From positions 62,255 to 126,254 of the forward strand of contig FODP01000018.1 in NCBI GenBank assembly GCA_900110395.1: a stretch of 64,000 nt of DNA, read 5' to 3'. The DNA is from Rhodospirillales bacterium URHD0017. GTDB taxonomy: Bacteria; Pseudomonadota; Alphaproteobacteria; Reyranellales; Reyranellaceae. Shown piece after piece: positions 24,587 through 33,225 of this stretch. The notes beneath the pieces were generated by a model. The model was not told the origin of the DNA. It saw nothing but the letters and a program-made list of their open reading frames with translations, and did not search any database. Numbering within the stretch: the stretch's first letter is position 1; each line of letters starts with the position of its first letter. The position numbers and the translations under genes are program-made.

Positions 24587-25312
24587 ATGGCCGAACGTGT
24601 AGCGATCGTGACGGGCGGAACCCGCGGCATCGGCGCCGCCGTTTCGCGCATGCTGAAGGACAAGGGCTACAAGGTGGCCGCCACCTACGCCGGCAACGAT
24701 GCCGCCGCCCAGAAGTTCAAGGCCGAGACCGACATCCACGTGTACAAGTTCGACGTCGGCGACTTCGCCGCCTGCCAATCGGTGATCGCCCAGATCGAGA
24801 AGGATCTCGGGCCGATCGACGTGCTGGTCAACAACGCCGGCATCACCCGCGATTCGACCATGCGCAAGCTGACGCGCGACATGTGGGACCAGGTGATCGA
24901 TACCAATCTGGGCTCCTGCTTCAACATGTCGAAGGCGGTATGGGAGGGCATGAACACCCGCGGCTTCGGCCGCATCGTCAATATCGGCTCGATCAACGGC
25001 CAGGGCGGCCAGTACGGCCAGGTCAACTACGCCGCCGCCAAGTCGGGCATCCACGGCTTCACCAAGGCGCTGGCGCAGGAAGGCGCCTCCAAGGGCATCA
25101 CCGTCAACGCCATCGCGCCGGGCTACACCGAGACCGACATGGTCGCGGCCGTGCCGGCCAACGTGCTGGAGAAGATCGTCGCCAAGATCCCGGTCGGGCG
25201 GCTCGGCAAGGCCGACGAGATCGCGCGCGGCGTGATGTTCCTGATCGCCGACGATGCCGGCTTCATCACCGGCTCGACGCTGTCGATCAACGGCGGCCAG
25301 CATATGTACTGA
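24587..25312 (+). CDS. phaB: Acetoacetyl-CoA reductase
   Basis: 241 aa, short-chain dehydrogenase; reduces acetoacetyl-CoA to (R)-3-hydroxybutyryl-CoA with NADPH. IVTGGTRGIGAAVSRML is the cofactor loop, NNAGITRDSTMRKLTRDMWD is typical of PhaB rather than FabG, and NIGSINGQGGQYGQ-x-NYAAAKSG has the Ser-Tyr-Lys triad. AAGGGAGGAATTC precedes the ATG at 24587. The earlier in-frame start at 24551 is rejected because it lacks family similarity. Confidence 0.93.
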   Translation: MAERVAIVTGGTRGIGAAVSRMLKDKGYKVAATYAGNDAAAQKFKAETDIHVYKFDVGDFAACQSVIAQIEKDLGPIDVLVNNAGITRDSTMRKLTRDMWDQVIDTNLGSCFNMSKAVWEGMNTRGFGRIVNIGSINGQGGQYGQVNYAAAKSGIHGFTKALAQEGASKGITVNAIAPGYTETDMVAAVPANVLEKIVAKIPVGRLGKADEIARGVMFLIADDAGFITGSTLSINGGQHMY

Positions 25313-25314
25313 CG

Positions 25315-26295
25315 GTGAGGCTCAATCGTCGCTTGTTGCTTGCGGCGTCAGCGGCCGCGCTTCCGGTTGTTGCCCGCGCTCAGGATCGCAAGAAGATCGT
25401 CGTCGGTTTGTTGAGCTGGTGGCCGCCGTTCATGGAGCCGACCTACGTTGCGCGCCTGAAGGAAGGCCTGAAGGCCTACGGCTTTGTCGAAGGACGCAAC
25501 CTCGAGCTGCTTGTGACCTTCACGGGTGGTAACGTCGAACGCGCGCGCGAGGCGGCGAAGGCCTATGTCGATCGCGGTGTCGACGTGATCGTCGCCACGG
25601 CGACTCCGGCCGTCGCCATCGCCAAGCAGGCGACCGAGGCGAAGAAGATCCCCATCGTCATGACGCCGGTCGCCGATCCGCTAGCGACGGGATTTGCCGC
25701 CAGCATCGCCCGGCCGGGCGGCCATCTGACGGGCATGTCGATGGTCGGACCGGACCTGTCGGGCAAGCGTCTGGGATATCTGCGCGAGATCATGCCTGAC
25801 CTGAAGTCGATCGCCTTCATCGGCTGGACGCGCGATCAGAACGCCAAGACGTTCGTCGCCGGCATCGAAGCGGCGGCCGCCCAGCTCGGCATCAAGCTGA
25901 TCGTGAAGATGGTCGACGCGCCGTCGGAGATCGACGACAAGCTGATGGCGGCCCTTAAGCAGGATGGCGTCCAGGCCGTCGTCGTGCAGCCGATCTTCAT
26001 GGGCCACCAGGATCGCATCATCGCCGCCGCCCGGACGGCCAAGCTGCCGATCGTCAGTGACTTCCCGGCATTCGCCGTGTCCGGCGGTCTTTTCACCTAC
26101 GGCATCGACGATCGCGCACAGATGCAACGCGCCGCCTATTTCATCGACCGCATCGTCAAGGGCGCGAACCCCGCCGACTTGCCGATCGAGTTGCCGACCG
26201 ACTACGCGCTGGTCGTCAATCTCAAGACGGCGGCGGAATTCGGCCTGACGGTGCCGCCGACGATGCTTCAGGGCGCCACCGAGGTCGTCGAGTAG
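25315..26295 (+). CDS. ABC transporter substrate-binding protein (PF04392 type)
   Basis: 326 aa. An N-terminal signal with Arg-rich start (VRLNRRLLLAASAAALPVVARA) looks like a Sec or weak Tat signal. The body has KKIVVGLLSWWPPFMEP, VDVIVATATPAVAIAKQAT, PIVMTPVADPLATGFAASIARPGGHLTGMS and KRLGYLREIMPDLKSIAFI, the usual ABC_sub_bind pattern. The ligand is unknown and there is no permease beside it. The start is GTG at 25315, 2 nt after the phaB stop. A strong terminator follows at 26323. Confidence 0.85.
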   Translation: MRLNRRLLLAASAAALPVVARAQDRKKIVVGLLSWWPPFMEPTYVARLKEGLKAYGFVEGRNLELLVTFTGGNVERAREAAKAYVDRGVDVIVATATPAVAIAKQATEAKKIPIVMTPVADPLATGFAASIARPGGHLTGMSMVGPDLSGKRLGYLREIMPDLKSIAFIGWTRDQNAKTFVAGIEAAAAQLGIKLIVKMVDAPSEIDDKLMAALKQDGVQAVVVQPIFMGHQDRIIAAARTAKLPIVSDFPAFAVSGGLFTYGIDDRAQMQRAAYFIDRIVKGANPADLPIELPTDYALVVNLKTAAEFGLTVPPTMLQGATEVVE

Positions 26296-26322
26296 CCGGG
26301 ACGGGCCGGTCTGCGCCATGAT

Positions 26323-26348
26323 GGGCCGGAGAGATCCGGCCCTTTTTT
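26323..26348 (+). terminator. Rho-independent terminator
   Basis: GGGCCGG (26323-26329), loop AGAGAT, CCGGCCC (26336-26342), then TTTTTT (26343-26348). A perfect 7-bp GC stem with U-tract ending the phaB/binding-protein transcript, 15 nt before the next ATG. Confidence 0.9.
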
Positions 26349-26363
26349 GTTTGGAGCGTCTGC

Positions 26364-26762
26364 ATGCCCAGGTTGACCGAGTACAAGGACATGAACCCGC
26401 GGGCCAAGGCCGTCGTCGAGGAAATCGCCAGGCGTCGCACCATCGATCCCGCCGACATCAACAACGTCTGGAAGGCGATGGCAAAGCACCCTGCGGTCAT
26501 GGAGCGTTTTGCAGAGGAGATGAAGGCCGCCTTCGCACCGGGAAAGCTCGATCCCCTCACCAAGGAATTAGTTTATCTCGCGGTCAGCATCGCCAATCAG
26601 TGCGACTATTGCATCGCCTCGCACGGCGCCATGGCGCGGGCCAAGGGCATGACCGAGGAGATGCACGAGGAGTTCATGGCTGTCGTCCTGGCGGCGCAGA
26701 AGGGCAACAAGATCGCCATGGCCTATCGCGTGCCGGTCGATGACGCGTTCGAGGAGAAATGA
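26364..26762 (+). CDS. Carboxymuconolactone decarboxylase/AhpD-like protein
   Basis: 132 aa, helical AhpD fold. KELVYLAVSIANQCDYCIASHGAMARAKGM contains the CxxC of thiol-peroxidase-type members and the downstream His (E...CxxC..H). Likely a small redox or peroxidase-related protein. First of a tightly packed run: its stop overlaps the tam start (ATGA). Confidence 0.88.
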   Translation: MPRLTEYKDMNPRAKAVVEEIARRRTIDPADINNVWKAMAKHPAVMERFAEEMKAAFAPGKLDPLTKELVYLAVSIANQCDYCIASHGAMARAKGMTEEMHEEFMAVVLAAQKGNKIAMAYRVPVDDAFEEK

Positions 26763-27568
26763 TCGTGAGCGACCTCAAGGCCCCGACCTGGGATGCCAAC
26801 CTCTACCTGAAGTTCGTCGACGCCCGCCTGCGGCCGGCGCTCGACCTGATGGGCCGGCTCGATCCGACCAACGCGGCGCGGCCGGGCCACGCGATCTACG
26901 ATCTCGGCTGCGGCGCCGGCAACATCACGCGCATCCTGGCCGAGCGCTTCCCCGGGCCGCCGGTCATCGGCGTCGATTCGTCCGACGAGATGCTGGCCAA
27001 GGCGCGCAGCCAGACCGTCGACAAGCATGTGAGCTTCACCAAGGGCGATCTCGCGAAGTTCACGCCGGATGTGCCGCCCGGCATCCTCTACAGCAACGCC
27101 GCCTACCAGTGGGTCGAGAACCACATCGACTACTTCCCCGGCCTGCTGAAATTGCTGCCGTCGGGCGGACAGCTCGCCATCCAGATGCCGCGCAACCACG
27201 AGGCGCCCTCGCATGCGCTGATGAAGAAGGCGGCGGAGATGGGTCCGTGGCGCGACAGGCTCGCCAAGGTGGGCGGCATCCGCTCGGTGTGGGAGCCGGC
27301 GCGCTACTACGACGTGCTGAAGCCGCTCTGCTCCGATCTCGAAGTCTGGGAATCGATCTACCAGCAGGCGCTGACCGGCAAGGATCCGGTGGCGCAGTAC
27401 ACTGCGGGCACCGGGCTCCGGCCCTACATGGAGGCGCTCAGCAAGGAAGAGGGTGCCGCCTTCTACGAGACCTACGCCAAGCTTCTGGCCGAGGCCTATC
27501 CGACGCGTTCCGACGGCATCACGCTCTTCCCGTTCCGTCGCCTGTTCATCGTCGCCCGCCGCGCATGA
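26759..27568 (+). CDS. tam: Trans-aconitate 2-methyltransferase
   Basis: 269 aa, SAM-dependent methyltransferase. W(D/N)ANLYLKFVDARLRPALDL at the N-terminus, YDLGCGAGNIT as motif I, VIGVDSSDEMLAKA, and LYSNAAYQWVENH match Tam. It methylates trans-aconitate, which inhibits aconitase. The 4-nt overlap with the AhpD-like gene and with ggt suggests one transcript. Confidence 0.88.
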   Translation: MIVSDLKAPTWDANLYLKFVDARLRPALDLMGRLDPTNAARPGHAIYDLGCGAGNITRILAERFPGPPVIGVDSSDEMLAKARSQTVDKHVSFTKGDLAKFTPDVPPGILYSNAAYQWVENHIDYFPGLLKLLPSGGQLAIQMPRNHEAPSHALMKKAAEMGPWRDRLAKVGGIRSVWEPARYYDVLKPLCSDLEVWESIYQQALTGKDPVAQYTAGTGLRPYMEALSKEEGAAFYETYAKLLAEAYPTRSDGITLFPFRRLFIVARRA

Positions 27569-29208
27569 TGCTGCGCCGCCTGCTCGTCGTCGGACTGGCG
27601 CTGCTGGGCTTCGGCCCGGCGTGTCGTGCCGAGCCTCAGGCGATGGTGGCGGCGGCCAATCCCATGGCGGTCGAAGCCGGACTGGACGTGCTGCGCCGCG
27701 GCGGCTCCGCCGTCGATGCCGCCATTGCCGTCCAGATGGTGCTGGGCGTCGTCGAGCCGCAGGCCTCGGGCCTGGGTGGCGGCGGCTTCCTGTTGCACTA
27801 CGACGGCGCCACGGGCGCGATCGCCGTTTACGACGGCCGCGAGACGGCGCCCGCCGGCGCGTCGCCGACCATGTTCCTGGGGGCAGACGGCAAGCCGATC
27901 GGCTTCCTGGCCGCCGTCGTTTCCGGCATTTCGGTCGGTGTGCCGGGCGCCGTCGCCATGCTGGAGCTGGCGCACAAGGAGCACGGCAAGCTGCCATGGG
28001 CCACGCTGTTCCAGCCGGCGATCGACAAGGCGCGCGACGGCTTCGCGACGCCGCCGCGGCTGGCCCGCTGGCTGCAGCGCATGCCGACCGACGATCCCGA
28101 CATCCGCGCGGTCTACTTCAATGCCGACGGCTCGCCCAAGAAGCAGGGCGAGCGCATCACCAATCCGGCGCTGGCCGAGACCATGCGCCTGATCGCCGAG
28201 CAGGGGCCACGCGTCCTCTACGAAGGCGACATCGCGCGCGAGATGGTCGAGCGGGTGCACAAGCATGTGCGGCCGGGCACGCTGTCGCTGGCCGACCTCG
28301 CCAACTACAAGCCGGTCAAGCGCGAGCCGGTGTGCGGTCCCTATCGCGTATGGATCGTCTGCGGCATGCCGCCGCCGTCGTCGGGCGGCATCGCCATCCT
28401 GCAGGTGCTGGGCCTGCTCGAACCTTTCGAGTTGTGGCGCGACAAGCCCGACGACCTGCGCTCGCTCCATCTCATCGCCGAGGCAAGCCGGCTCGCCTTC
28501 GCCGACCGCGACCGCTACGTCGCCGATCCGGCCTTCGTGTCGGTGCCGGTGGCCGGCCTGCTGTCGCCCGCCTACCTCGCCGAGCGCCGCAAGCTGATCT
28601 CGCCCGACCGCAGCATGGGCGTCGTCGGCCCGGGCGTGCCGCCGGGCTATGTCGAGCGCGGCACCAGCCACATCAGCATCGTCGACCGCTGGGGCAATGC
28701 GGTCACCTTCACCACCACCATCGAGGGGCCGTTCGGCTCGCACATCATGGTGAGGGGCTTCCTGCTGAACAACGAGCTCACCGATTTCTCGGCCGTGCCG
28801 GAGATCGACGGCAAGCCGGTCGCCAACCGGGTCGAGCCCGGCAAGCGGCCGCGCTCGTCGATGTCGCCCACTTTCATCCTGGACCGCGACCGCAAGCTTC
28901 TTGCCGCGCTGGGCTCGGCCGGCGGGCCGCGCATCATCGGCGACACCCTGCAGACCGTGATCGGGCTGCTGGACTGGAGCATGTCCATGCAGGAGGCCAT
29001 CGCCCAGCCCCGCATCATCAACATGAACGGGCCCACCGAGCTCGAGGCCGGCACGCCGATTGCGGCCCAGGCTGGCGCCTTGCGCGCGCTGGGCGATGAA
29101 GTACAAGTCCGCCGGCACGACGGCGGCTTGACCGGCGTGCGCCGGGTTGGCGACGGCTGGCAAGGAGGCGCCGATCCACGGCGTGATGGCGTCGCCCTAG
29201 GAGAGTAG
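27565..29208 (+). CDS. ggt: Gamma-glutamyltransferase
   Basis: 547 aa, periplasmic Ntn-hydrolase precursor. Signal peptide at residues 1 to about 22 (MMLRRLLVVGLALLGFGPACRA). SGLGGGGFLLHYDG and the nucleophile Thr367 in RGTSHISIVDRWGNAV mark the self-cleavage point. GSHIMVRGFLLNNELTDFS, RPRSSMSPT and LGSAGGPRI are small-subunit motifs. It breaks down glutathione and other gamma-glutamyl compounds. The start is ATGATG at 27565, overlapping the tam stop. Confidence 0.93.
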   Translation: MMLRRLLVVGLALLGFGPACRAEPQAMVAAANPMAVEAGLDVLRRGGSAVDAAIAVQMVLGVVEPQASGLGGGGFLLHYDGATGAIAVYDGRETAPAGASPTMFLGADGKPIGFLAAVVSGISVGVPGAVAMLELAHKEHGKLPWATLFQPAIDKARDGFATPPRLARWLQRMPTDDPDIRAVYFNADGSPKKQGERITNPALAETMRLIAEQGPRVLYEGDIAREMVERVHKHVRPGTLSLADLANYKPVKREPVCGPYRVWIVCGMPPPSSGGIAILQVLGLLEPFELWRDKPDDLRSLHLIAEASRLAFADRDRYVADPAFVSVPVAGLLSPAYLAERRKLISPDRSMGVVGPGVPPGYVERGTSHISIVDRWGNAVTFTTTIEGPFGSHIMVRGFLLNNELTDFSAVPEIDGKPVANRVEPGKRPRSSMSPTFILDRDRKLLAALGSAGGPRIIGDTLQTVIGLLDWSMSMQEAIAQPRIINMNGPTELEAGTPIAAQAGALRALGDEVQVRRHDGGLTGVRRVGDGWQGGADPRRDGVALGE

Positions 29209-29213
29209 GTCTT

Positions 29214-30401
29214 TTGGCACAGAAGAAACTGCCCAGCGTGATCCTGCGGGCCGGAGAAGATCGCCGGGTACGCGCCGGTCATCCGTGGGCGTTCTCCAAC
29301 GAGATCCTGATGGATGCCGACGCCAAGGCAATCCCGCCGGGTTCGCTCGCCACCCTGCGCGCGCCGGGCGGCGAGGCGTTGGGGCTGGTGACCTTCAACC
29401 CGCATTCGCTGATCGCTGCCCGCGTGCTGTCGACCAACCCCGAGGCCACGGTCGATGCCCTGTTCCTCGGACGGCGGCTTGCCCGGGCCACGGCCCTGCG
29501 CGACCGGCTGGTCGGCGTTCCGTATTACCGGCTGATCCATGCCGAGGCCGACGGCCTGCCTGGTGTGATCGTCGACCGGTTCGGCGATGCGCTGGTGGTG
29601 CAGGTGAACACCGCCGGCATGGAGCTGCTGACGCCGGTGCTGCTCGAGGCGCTGGAGGCTGAACTCTCGCCGAGCACCATCGTGCTCAAGAACGATTCGC
29701 CGGTGCGCGAGCTCGAGGGGCTGAAGCGCGACACGATGGTGGTCAAGGGCGATGCCTCGCAGCCGATCGAGCTGGTCGAGAACGATGCGAAGTTCGTCGC
29801 CGACCTGTCGGGCGGGCAGAAGACCGGATGGTTCTACGACCAGCGCGACAATCGCCGCTTCATGGCGGGCCTGGCGAAAGGCGCCAACGTGCTCGACGTC
29901 TACAGCTACTCGGGCGGCTTCGGTGTGCTGGCGGCCACGCGCGGGGCGAAGTCGGTCGTCTGCATCGACCGTTCGCAGCCCGCGCTCGATGTGGCCAAGG
30001 CGGCGGCGGCGCTGAACGGCGTCGACAAGGTCGTGTCGTTCGAGAAGAGCGAGGTCTTCGACGCGCTGGAGAAGCGCAACGGCACCCACTTCGACGTGGT
30101 GATCTGCGATCCGCCGGCCTTCGTGAAGAGCCGCAAGGACCTCAAGACCGGCACGCAGGGCTATCGCAAGCTGGTGCGGCTCGCCGCCCCACTGGTGACC
30201 AAGGGCGGCTTCTTCTTCGTCGCCTCGTGCTCGCACCTGGTCGATCCGCCGCTGTTCGCCGAACAGGTCCGCCGCGGCCTGCGTGATGCCGGCCGCACCG
30301 GCCGCATCCTGCGCAGCTCGGGCGCGGCGCTGGATCATCCGGTGCATCCGGGCCTGCCTGAGACGGCCTATCTCAAGGCGCTGACGCTCCAGCTCGACTG
30401 A
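29214..30401 (+). CDS. Class I SAM-dependent rRNA (cytosine-C5) methyltransferase, RlmI-like
   Basis: 395 aa. N-terminal PUA domain (VILRAGEDRRVRAGHPWAFSNEI), then a linker, then the catalytic domain: TGWFYDQRDNRRFM, VLDVYSYSGGFGVLAA (motif I), VVICDPPAFVKSRKDL (motif IV DPPAF) and FVASCSHLVDP (motif VI Cys). It matches the RlmI/YccW family, acting on 23S rRNA. The start is TTG at 29214, supported by GGAGAGTAGGT upstream; GTG at 29238 is the alternative. Confidence 0.88.
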   Translation: MAQKKLPSVILRAGEDRRVRAGHPWAFSNEILMDADAKAIPPGSLATLRAPGGEALGLVTFNPHSLIAARVLSTNPEATVDALFLGRRLARATALRDRLVGVPYYRLIHAEADGLPGVIVDRFGDALVVQVNTAGMELLTPVLLEALEAELSPSTIVLKNDSPVRELEGLKRDTMVVKGDASQPIELVENDAKFVADLSGGQKTGWFYDQRDNRRFMAGLAKGANVLDVYSYSGGFGVLAATRGAKSVVCIDRSQPALDVAKAAAALNGVDKVVSFEKSEVFDALEKRNGTHFDVVICDPPAFVKSRKDLKTGTQGYRKLVRLAAPLVTKGGFFFVASCSHLVDPPLFAEQVRRGLRDAGRTGRILRSSGAALDHPVHPGLPETAYLKALTLQLD

Positions 30402-30418
30402 TGCCCGGCACGCCACCC

Positions 30419-30488
30419 CTGTCATCCCGAGCGAAGCGAGGGACCTTTCCTGCGGCCCAAAGGCCCCTCGCTTCGCTCGGGATGACAG
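30419..30488. repeat. Intergenic repeat family B, copy 2
   Basis: CTGTCATCCCGAGCGAAGCG...AGG and its reverse complement form 23-bp perfect arms (30419-30441 and 30466-30488) around a 24-nt centre with GGACCTTTCC. It is related to the 13291-13388 copy but lacks the long T/A runs. It lies between two plus-strand genes. Confidence 0.85.
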
Positions 30489-30503
30489 CATTCGGTAACG
30501 ACC

Positions 30504-31532
30504 ATGCTGCGCCCCGGCTCTAGAAACCTCATCACCGACGTCGACGGCATCCTGGTCGGCAACGAGGAGGACCAGCGCCTGCGATCGGGTGTCAGCGTCG
30601 TGTTGTGCGAGCGGCCGTCGGTGGCTTCGGTCGATGTGCGCGGCGGCGCGCCCGGCACGCGCGAGACCGACCTGCTCGATCCCAGCTGCCGCGTCGATGC
30701 AATCGATGCGATCTGCCTGTCGGGCGGCTCGGCCTTCGGCCTGTCGTCGACCGACGGCGTCATGCGCTGGCTGCGCGAGCACGGCCGTGGTGTCGCCATC
30801 GCCGACGTGGTCGTGCCCATCGTGCCGACGGCCATCCTGTTCGACCTGCTGAATGGCGGCGACAAGCAGTGGGACTGGCCGCCCTATCGCGAGATGGCCT
30901 ATGCCGCGACCGGTAGGGCCAACCGCGACTTCCCGCTGGGCAACGTTGGCGCGGGCCTCGGCGCCAAGGCCGGCAACCTCAAGGGCGGGCTGGGCAGCGC
31001 CTCGGCGGTCGATCCCACGACGGGTCTGCAGGTCGGCGCCCTGGTGGCCGTGAACGCGCGCGGCTACACGACGATGGGCGACATGCCCCAGTTCTGGGCC
31101 TGGGCCCTGGAGCAGAACAGGGAGTTCGGCGGCCTGCCGCCGCCACCGCACGGGCTGTCGCTGGCCGTGAGCCACGACCGTGGCGACCTCAGCCATGATC
31201 CCGCCGACGCCGCGCGCGCCGATCCGCGCGCCAACACCACCATCGCCGTTGTCGCCACCAACGCCCGCCTCGACAAGGCCTCGGCCAATCGCCTGGCGGT
31301 GATGGCTCAGGACGGGTTGGCGCGCTCGATCCGGCCGGTGCACACGCCGCAGGACGGCGACACGGTCTTCGTGGTGGCGACCGGCCGTCACGACCTCTTC
31401 GTCGATCACCTGACCTTGGCCGAACTCGGCACGCTGGCTGCGGATTGCCTGGCCCGCGCCGTGGCGCGCGGCGTCTACGAGGCCAGGACGCTGGGCGCCG
31501 CGCGCGGCTGGCGGGACGTGTTCGGCCGCTGA
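30504..31532 (+). CDS. P1 family (DmpA-type) peptidase
   Basis: 342 aa, Ntn-type self-processing serine/threonine aminopeptidase family (S58). LITDVDGILVGN at the N-terminus, ICLSGGSAFGLSSTDGVM, GNVGAGLGAKAGNLKGGLG and ANTTIAVVATNARLDK, where the conserved processing site lies (cleavage before a Thr/Ser). It may act on D-amino-acid or beta-peptides. It stands right before a peptide ABC transporter, which suggests that imported peptides are its substrate. Confidence 0.87.
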   Translation: MLRPGSRNLITDVDGILVGNEEDQRLRSGVSVVLCERPSVASVDVRGGAPGTRETDLLDPSCRVDAIDAICLSGGSAFGLSSTDGVMRWLREHGRGVAIADVVVPIVPTAILFDLLNGGDKQWDWPPYREMAYAATGRANRDFPLGNVGAGLGAKAGNLKGGLGSASAVDPTTGLQVGALVAVNARGYTTMGDMPQFWAWALEQNREFGGLPPPPHGLSLAVSHDRGDLSHDPADAARADPRANTTIAVVATNARLDKASANRLAVMAQDGLARSIRPVHTPQDGDTVFVVATGRHDLFVDHLTLAELGTLAADCLARAVARGVYEARTLGAARGWRDVFGR

Positions 31533-31565
31533 TAGACTTGGCCGACTTCAGAGGAGGGGTTTTCC

Positions 31566-33080
31566 GTGGATTCACTTTCCCGCCGTCATCTGTTCGGCGC
31601 CGCTGGTATGATGATGGGCGCGCTGGCGACTTTGTCGGTGCCCGGCACCGAGGCCTTGGCGCAGGGGCCGGCCAAAGACCGGCTGGTGATCGGCATGTCG
31701 CTCGAGCCGCCTGTGCTCGACCCGACCAAGAATGCCGCCGCCGCCATCCGTGAGGTGACGACGCCCAGCATCTTCGAGGCGCTGGGCCGCATCGACCGCA
31801 CCGGCGCCGTCGGCCCGGGACTGGCCGAGAGCTGGAACGTCTCGGAGGACGGCAAGGAATACGTCTTCAAGATCCGGCAGGGTGTGAAGTTCCATGACGG
31901 CGAGACGCTCGACGCCTCGGTGGTGAAGTTCACGCTCGACCGGCTGTTCGCGCCCGATTCAACCAATCCCGCCAAGTCGCTCTATACCGACATCGAGAAG
32001 GTCGAGGTGGTCGACCCGTCGACGGTCAAGGTGACCTTGAAGTCGCCCAACTCCTTCCTGCTCTACAGCCTGTCGCTCGGCGATGCCGGCATCATGCATC
32101 CGAAGTCGGCGCCGACCAACGACAAGAACCCGATCGGCACCGGGCCGTTCATGTTCAAGGAGCGCAAGGAGGGCGATTCGATCACCCTGGTGAAGTCGCC
32201 GACCTATCGTGATCCCGGCTCGATCAAGCTCAACACGGTGATCTTCAAGATCGTGAAGGATCCGTCGGCCCAGGTGAGCGCGCTGCTGGCGGGCGATGTC
32301 GATGCCTTCCCGGGGTTCCAGGCGCCCGAGCTGGTCGAGCGGCTGACGAAGGACCCGCGCTTCGTCGTCATCGTCGGCACGACCGAAGGCGAGGTGATCC
32401 TGGCGACCAACAACGTCAAGAAGCCGTTCGACAATCCCAAGGTGCGCCAGGCGATGGCCCACGCCATCAACCGCGAAGAGCTGATCTCGGCTGAATCCGG
32501 CTTCGGCGTGCCGATCGGCAGCCACTTCGCGCCGCACAACAAGGCCTATGTCGACCTCACCAAGACCTATCCCTTCGATCTCGCCAAGGCCAAGGCGCTG
32601 CTCGCCGAGGCGGGCTATCCCAACGGTTTCGAGGCCAGCCTGAAGCTGCCGCCGGTAGGCTACGCCCAGCGCGCCGGCGAAGTCTTGGCGAACCAGCTGG
32701 GCAAGATCGGCATCAAGCTCGCGATCACCCAGCTGCAGTGGCCGCAGTGGCTCTCCGAGGCGTTCAAGGAGCGCAACTATGATCTCACCATCGTCGCCCA
32801 CACCGAGGCCAACGACCTCGATCGCTATGCTCGCGACGGCTACTACTGGGGCTACAACTCGCCCGAGTTCAAGGCCAAGTGGCGCGAGGTCGTGGCCGCC
32901 ACCGACTTCGCCAAGCGCGACCAGATCCTGAAGGAAGCGCAGCAGATCATCGCGCGCGATGCCGTCAACGGTTACCTCTTCCAGCTCGCCAAGATCGGCG
33001 TGTGGAAGAAGGACCTGGTCGGTTTGTGGGAGAACGCGCCGACGCCGCAGCTCGATCTGACGGGCGTGTACTGGAAGTGA
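31566..33080 (+). CDS. Peptide ABC transporter substrate-binding protein
   Basis: 504 aa, family 5 (DppA/OppA) periplasmic binding protein. The N-terminal DSLSRRHLFGAAGMMMGALATLS carries a twin-Arg Tat-like signal. VIGMSLEPPVLDPTKNAAA, GLAESWNVSEDGKEYVFKIRQGVKFHDGE (the family signature) and LAEAGYPNGFEASLKL follow. It works with the two permeases downstream; the ATPases are not encoded here. The start is GTG at 31566 with GAGGAGGGG upstream. Confidence 0.92.
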   Translation: MDSLSRRHLFGAAGMMMGALATLSVPGTEALAQGPAKDRLVIGMSLEPPVLDPTKNAAAAIREVTTPSIFEALGRIDRTGAVGPGLAESWNVSEDGKEYVFKIRQGVKFHDGETLDASVVKFTLDRLFAPDSTNPAKSLYTDIEKVEVVDPSTVKVTLKSPNSFLLYSLSLGDAGIMHPKSAPTNDKNPIGTGPFMFKERKEGDSITLVKSPTYRDPGSIKLNTVIFKIVKDPSAQVSALLAGDVDAFPGFQAPELVERLTKDPRFVVIVGTTEGEVILATNNVKKPFDNPKVRQAMAHAINREELISAESGFGVPIGSHFAPHNKAYVDLTKTYPFDLAKAKALLAEAGYPNGFEASLKLPPVGYAQRAGEVLANQLGKIGIKLAITQLQWPQWLSEAFKERNYDLTIVAHTEANDLDRYARDGYYWGYNSPEFKAKWREVVAATDFAKRDQILKEAQQIIARDAVNGYLFQLAKIGVWKKDLVGLWENAPTPQLDLTGVYWK

Positions 33081-33113
33081 CGGGCACGCGACAGACTGTG
33101 CACTACTCGGATT

Positions 33114-33202
33114 CCTCTCCCCCGTTAGGGGGAGAGGCTAGGTGAGGGGGCTACGACGTGCGCTGCCCCCTCACCCAACCTCTCCCCCTAGCGGGGGAGA
33201 GG
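33114..33202. repeat. Intergenic repeat family A, full-length copy
   Basis: Two CTCTCCCCC/GGGGGAGAG palindromes (33114-33137 and 33179-33202) flank an inner pair AGGTGAGGGGG / CCCCCTCACCCAAC around CTACGACGTGCGCTG. This is the intact version of the unit that contains the poly-G tract at the left end of the window. It lies between the peptide-binding protein and permease genes. Confidence 0.85.
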
Positions 33203-33225
33203 AGCTCGACGCGACGTGAAGGCGG

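Noticed and set aside
28647..31409. 920-codon minus-strand open frame
   Set aside because: Antisense to ggt, the rRNA methyltransferase and the P1 peptidase and it crosses a family B repeat.
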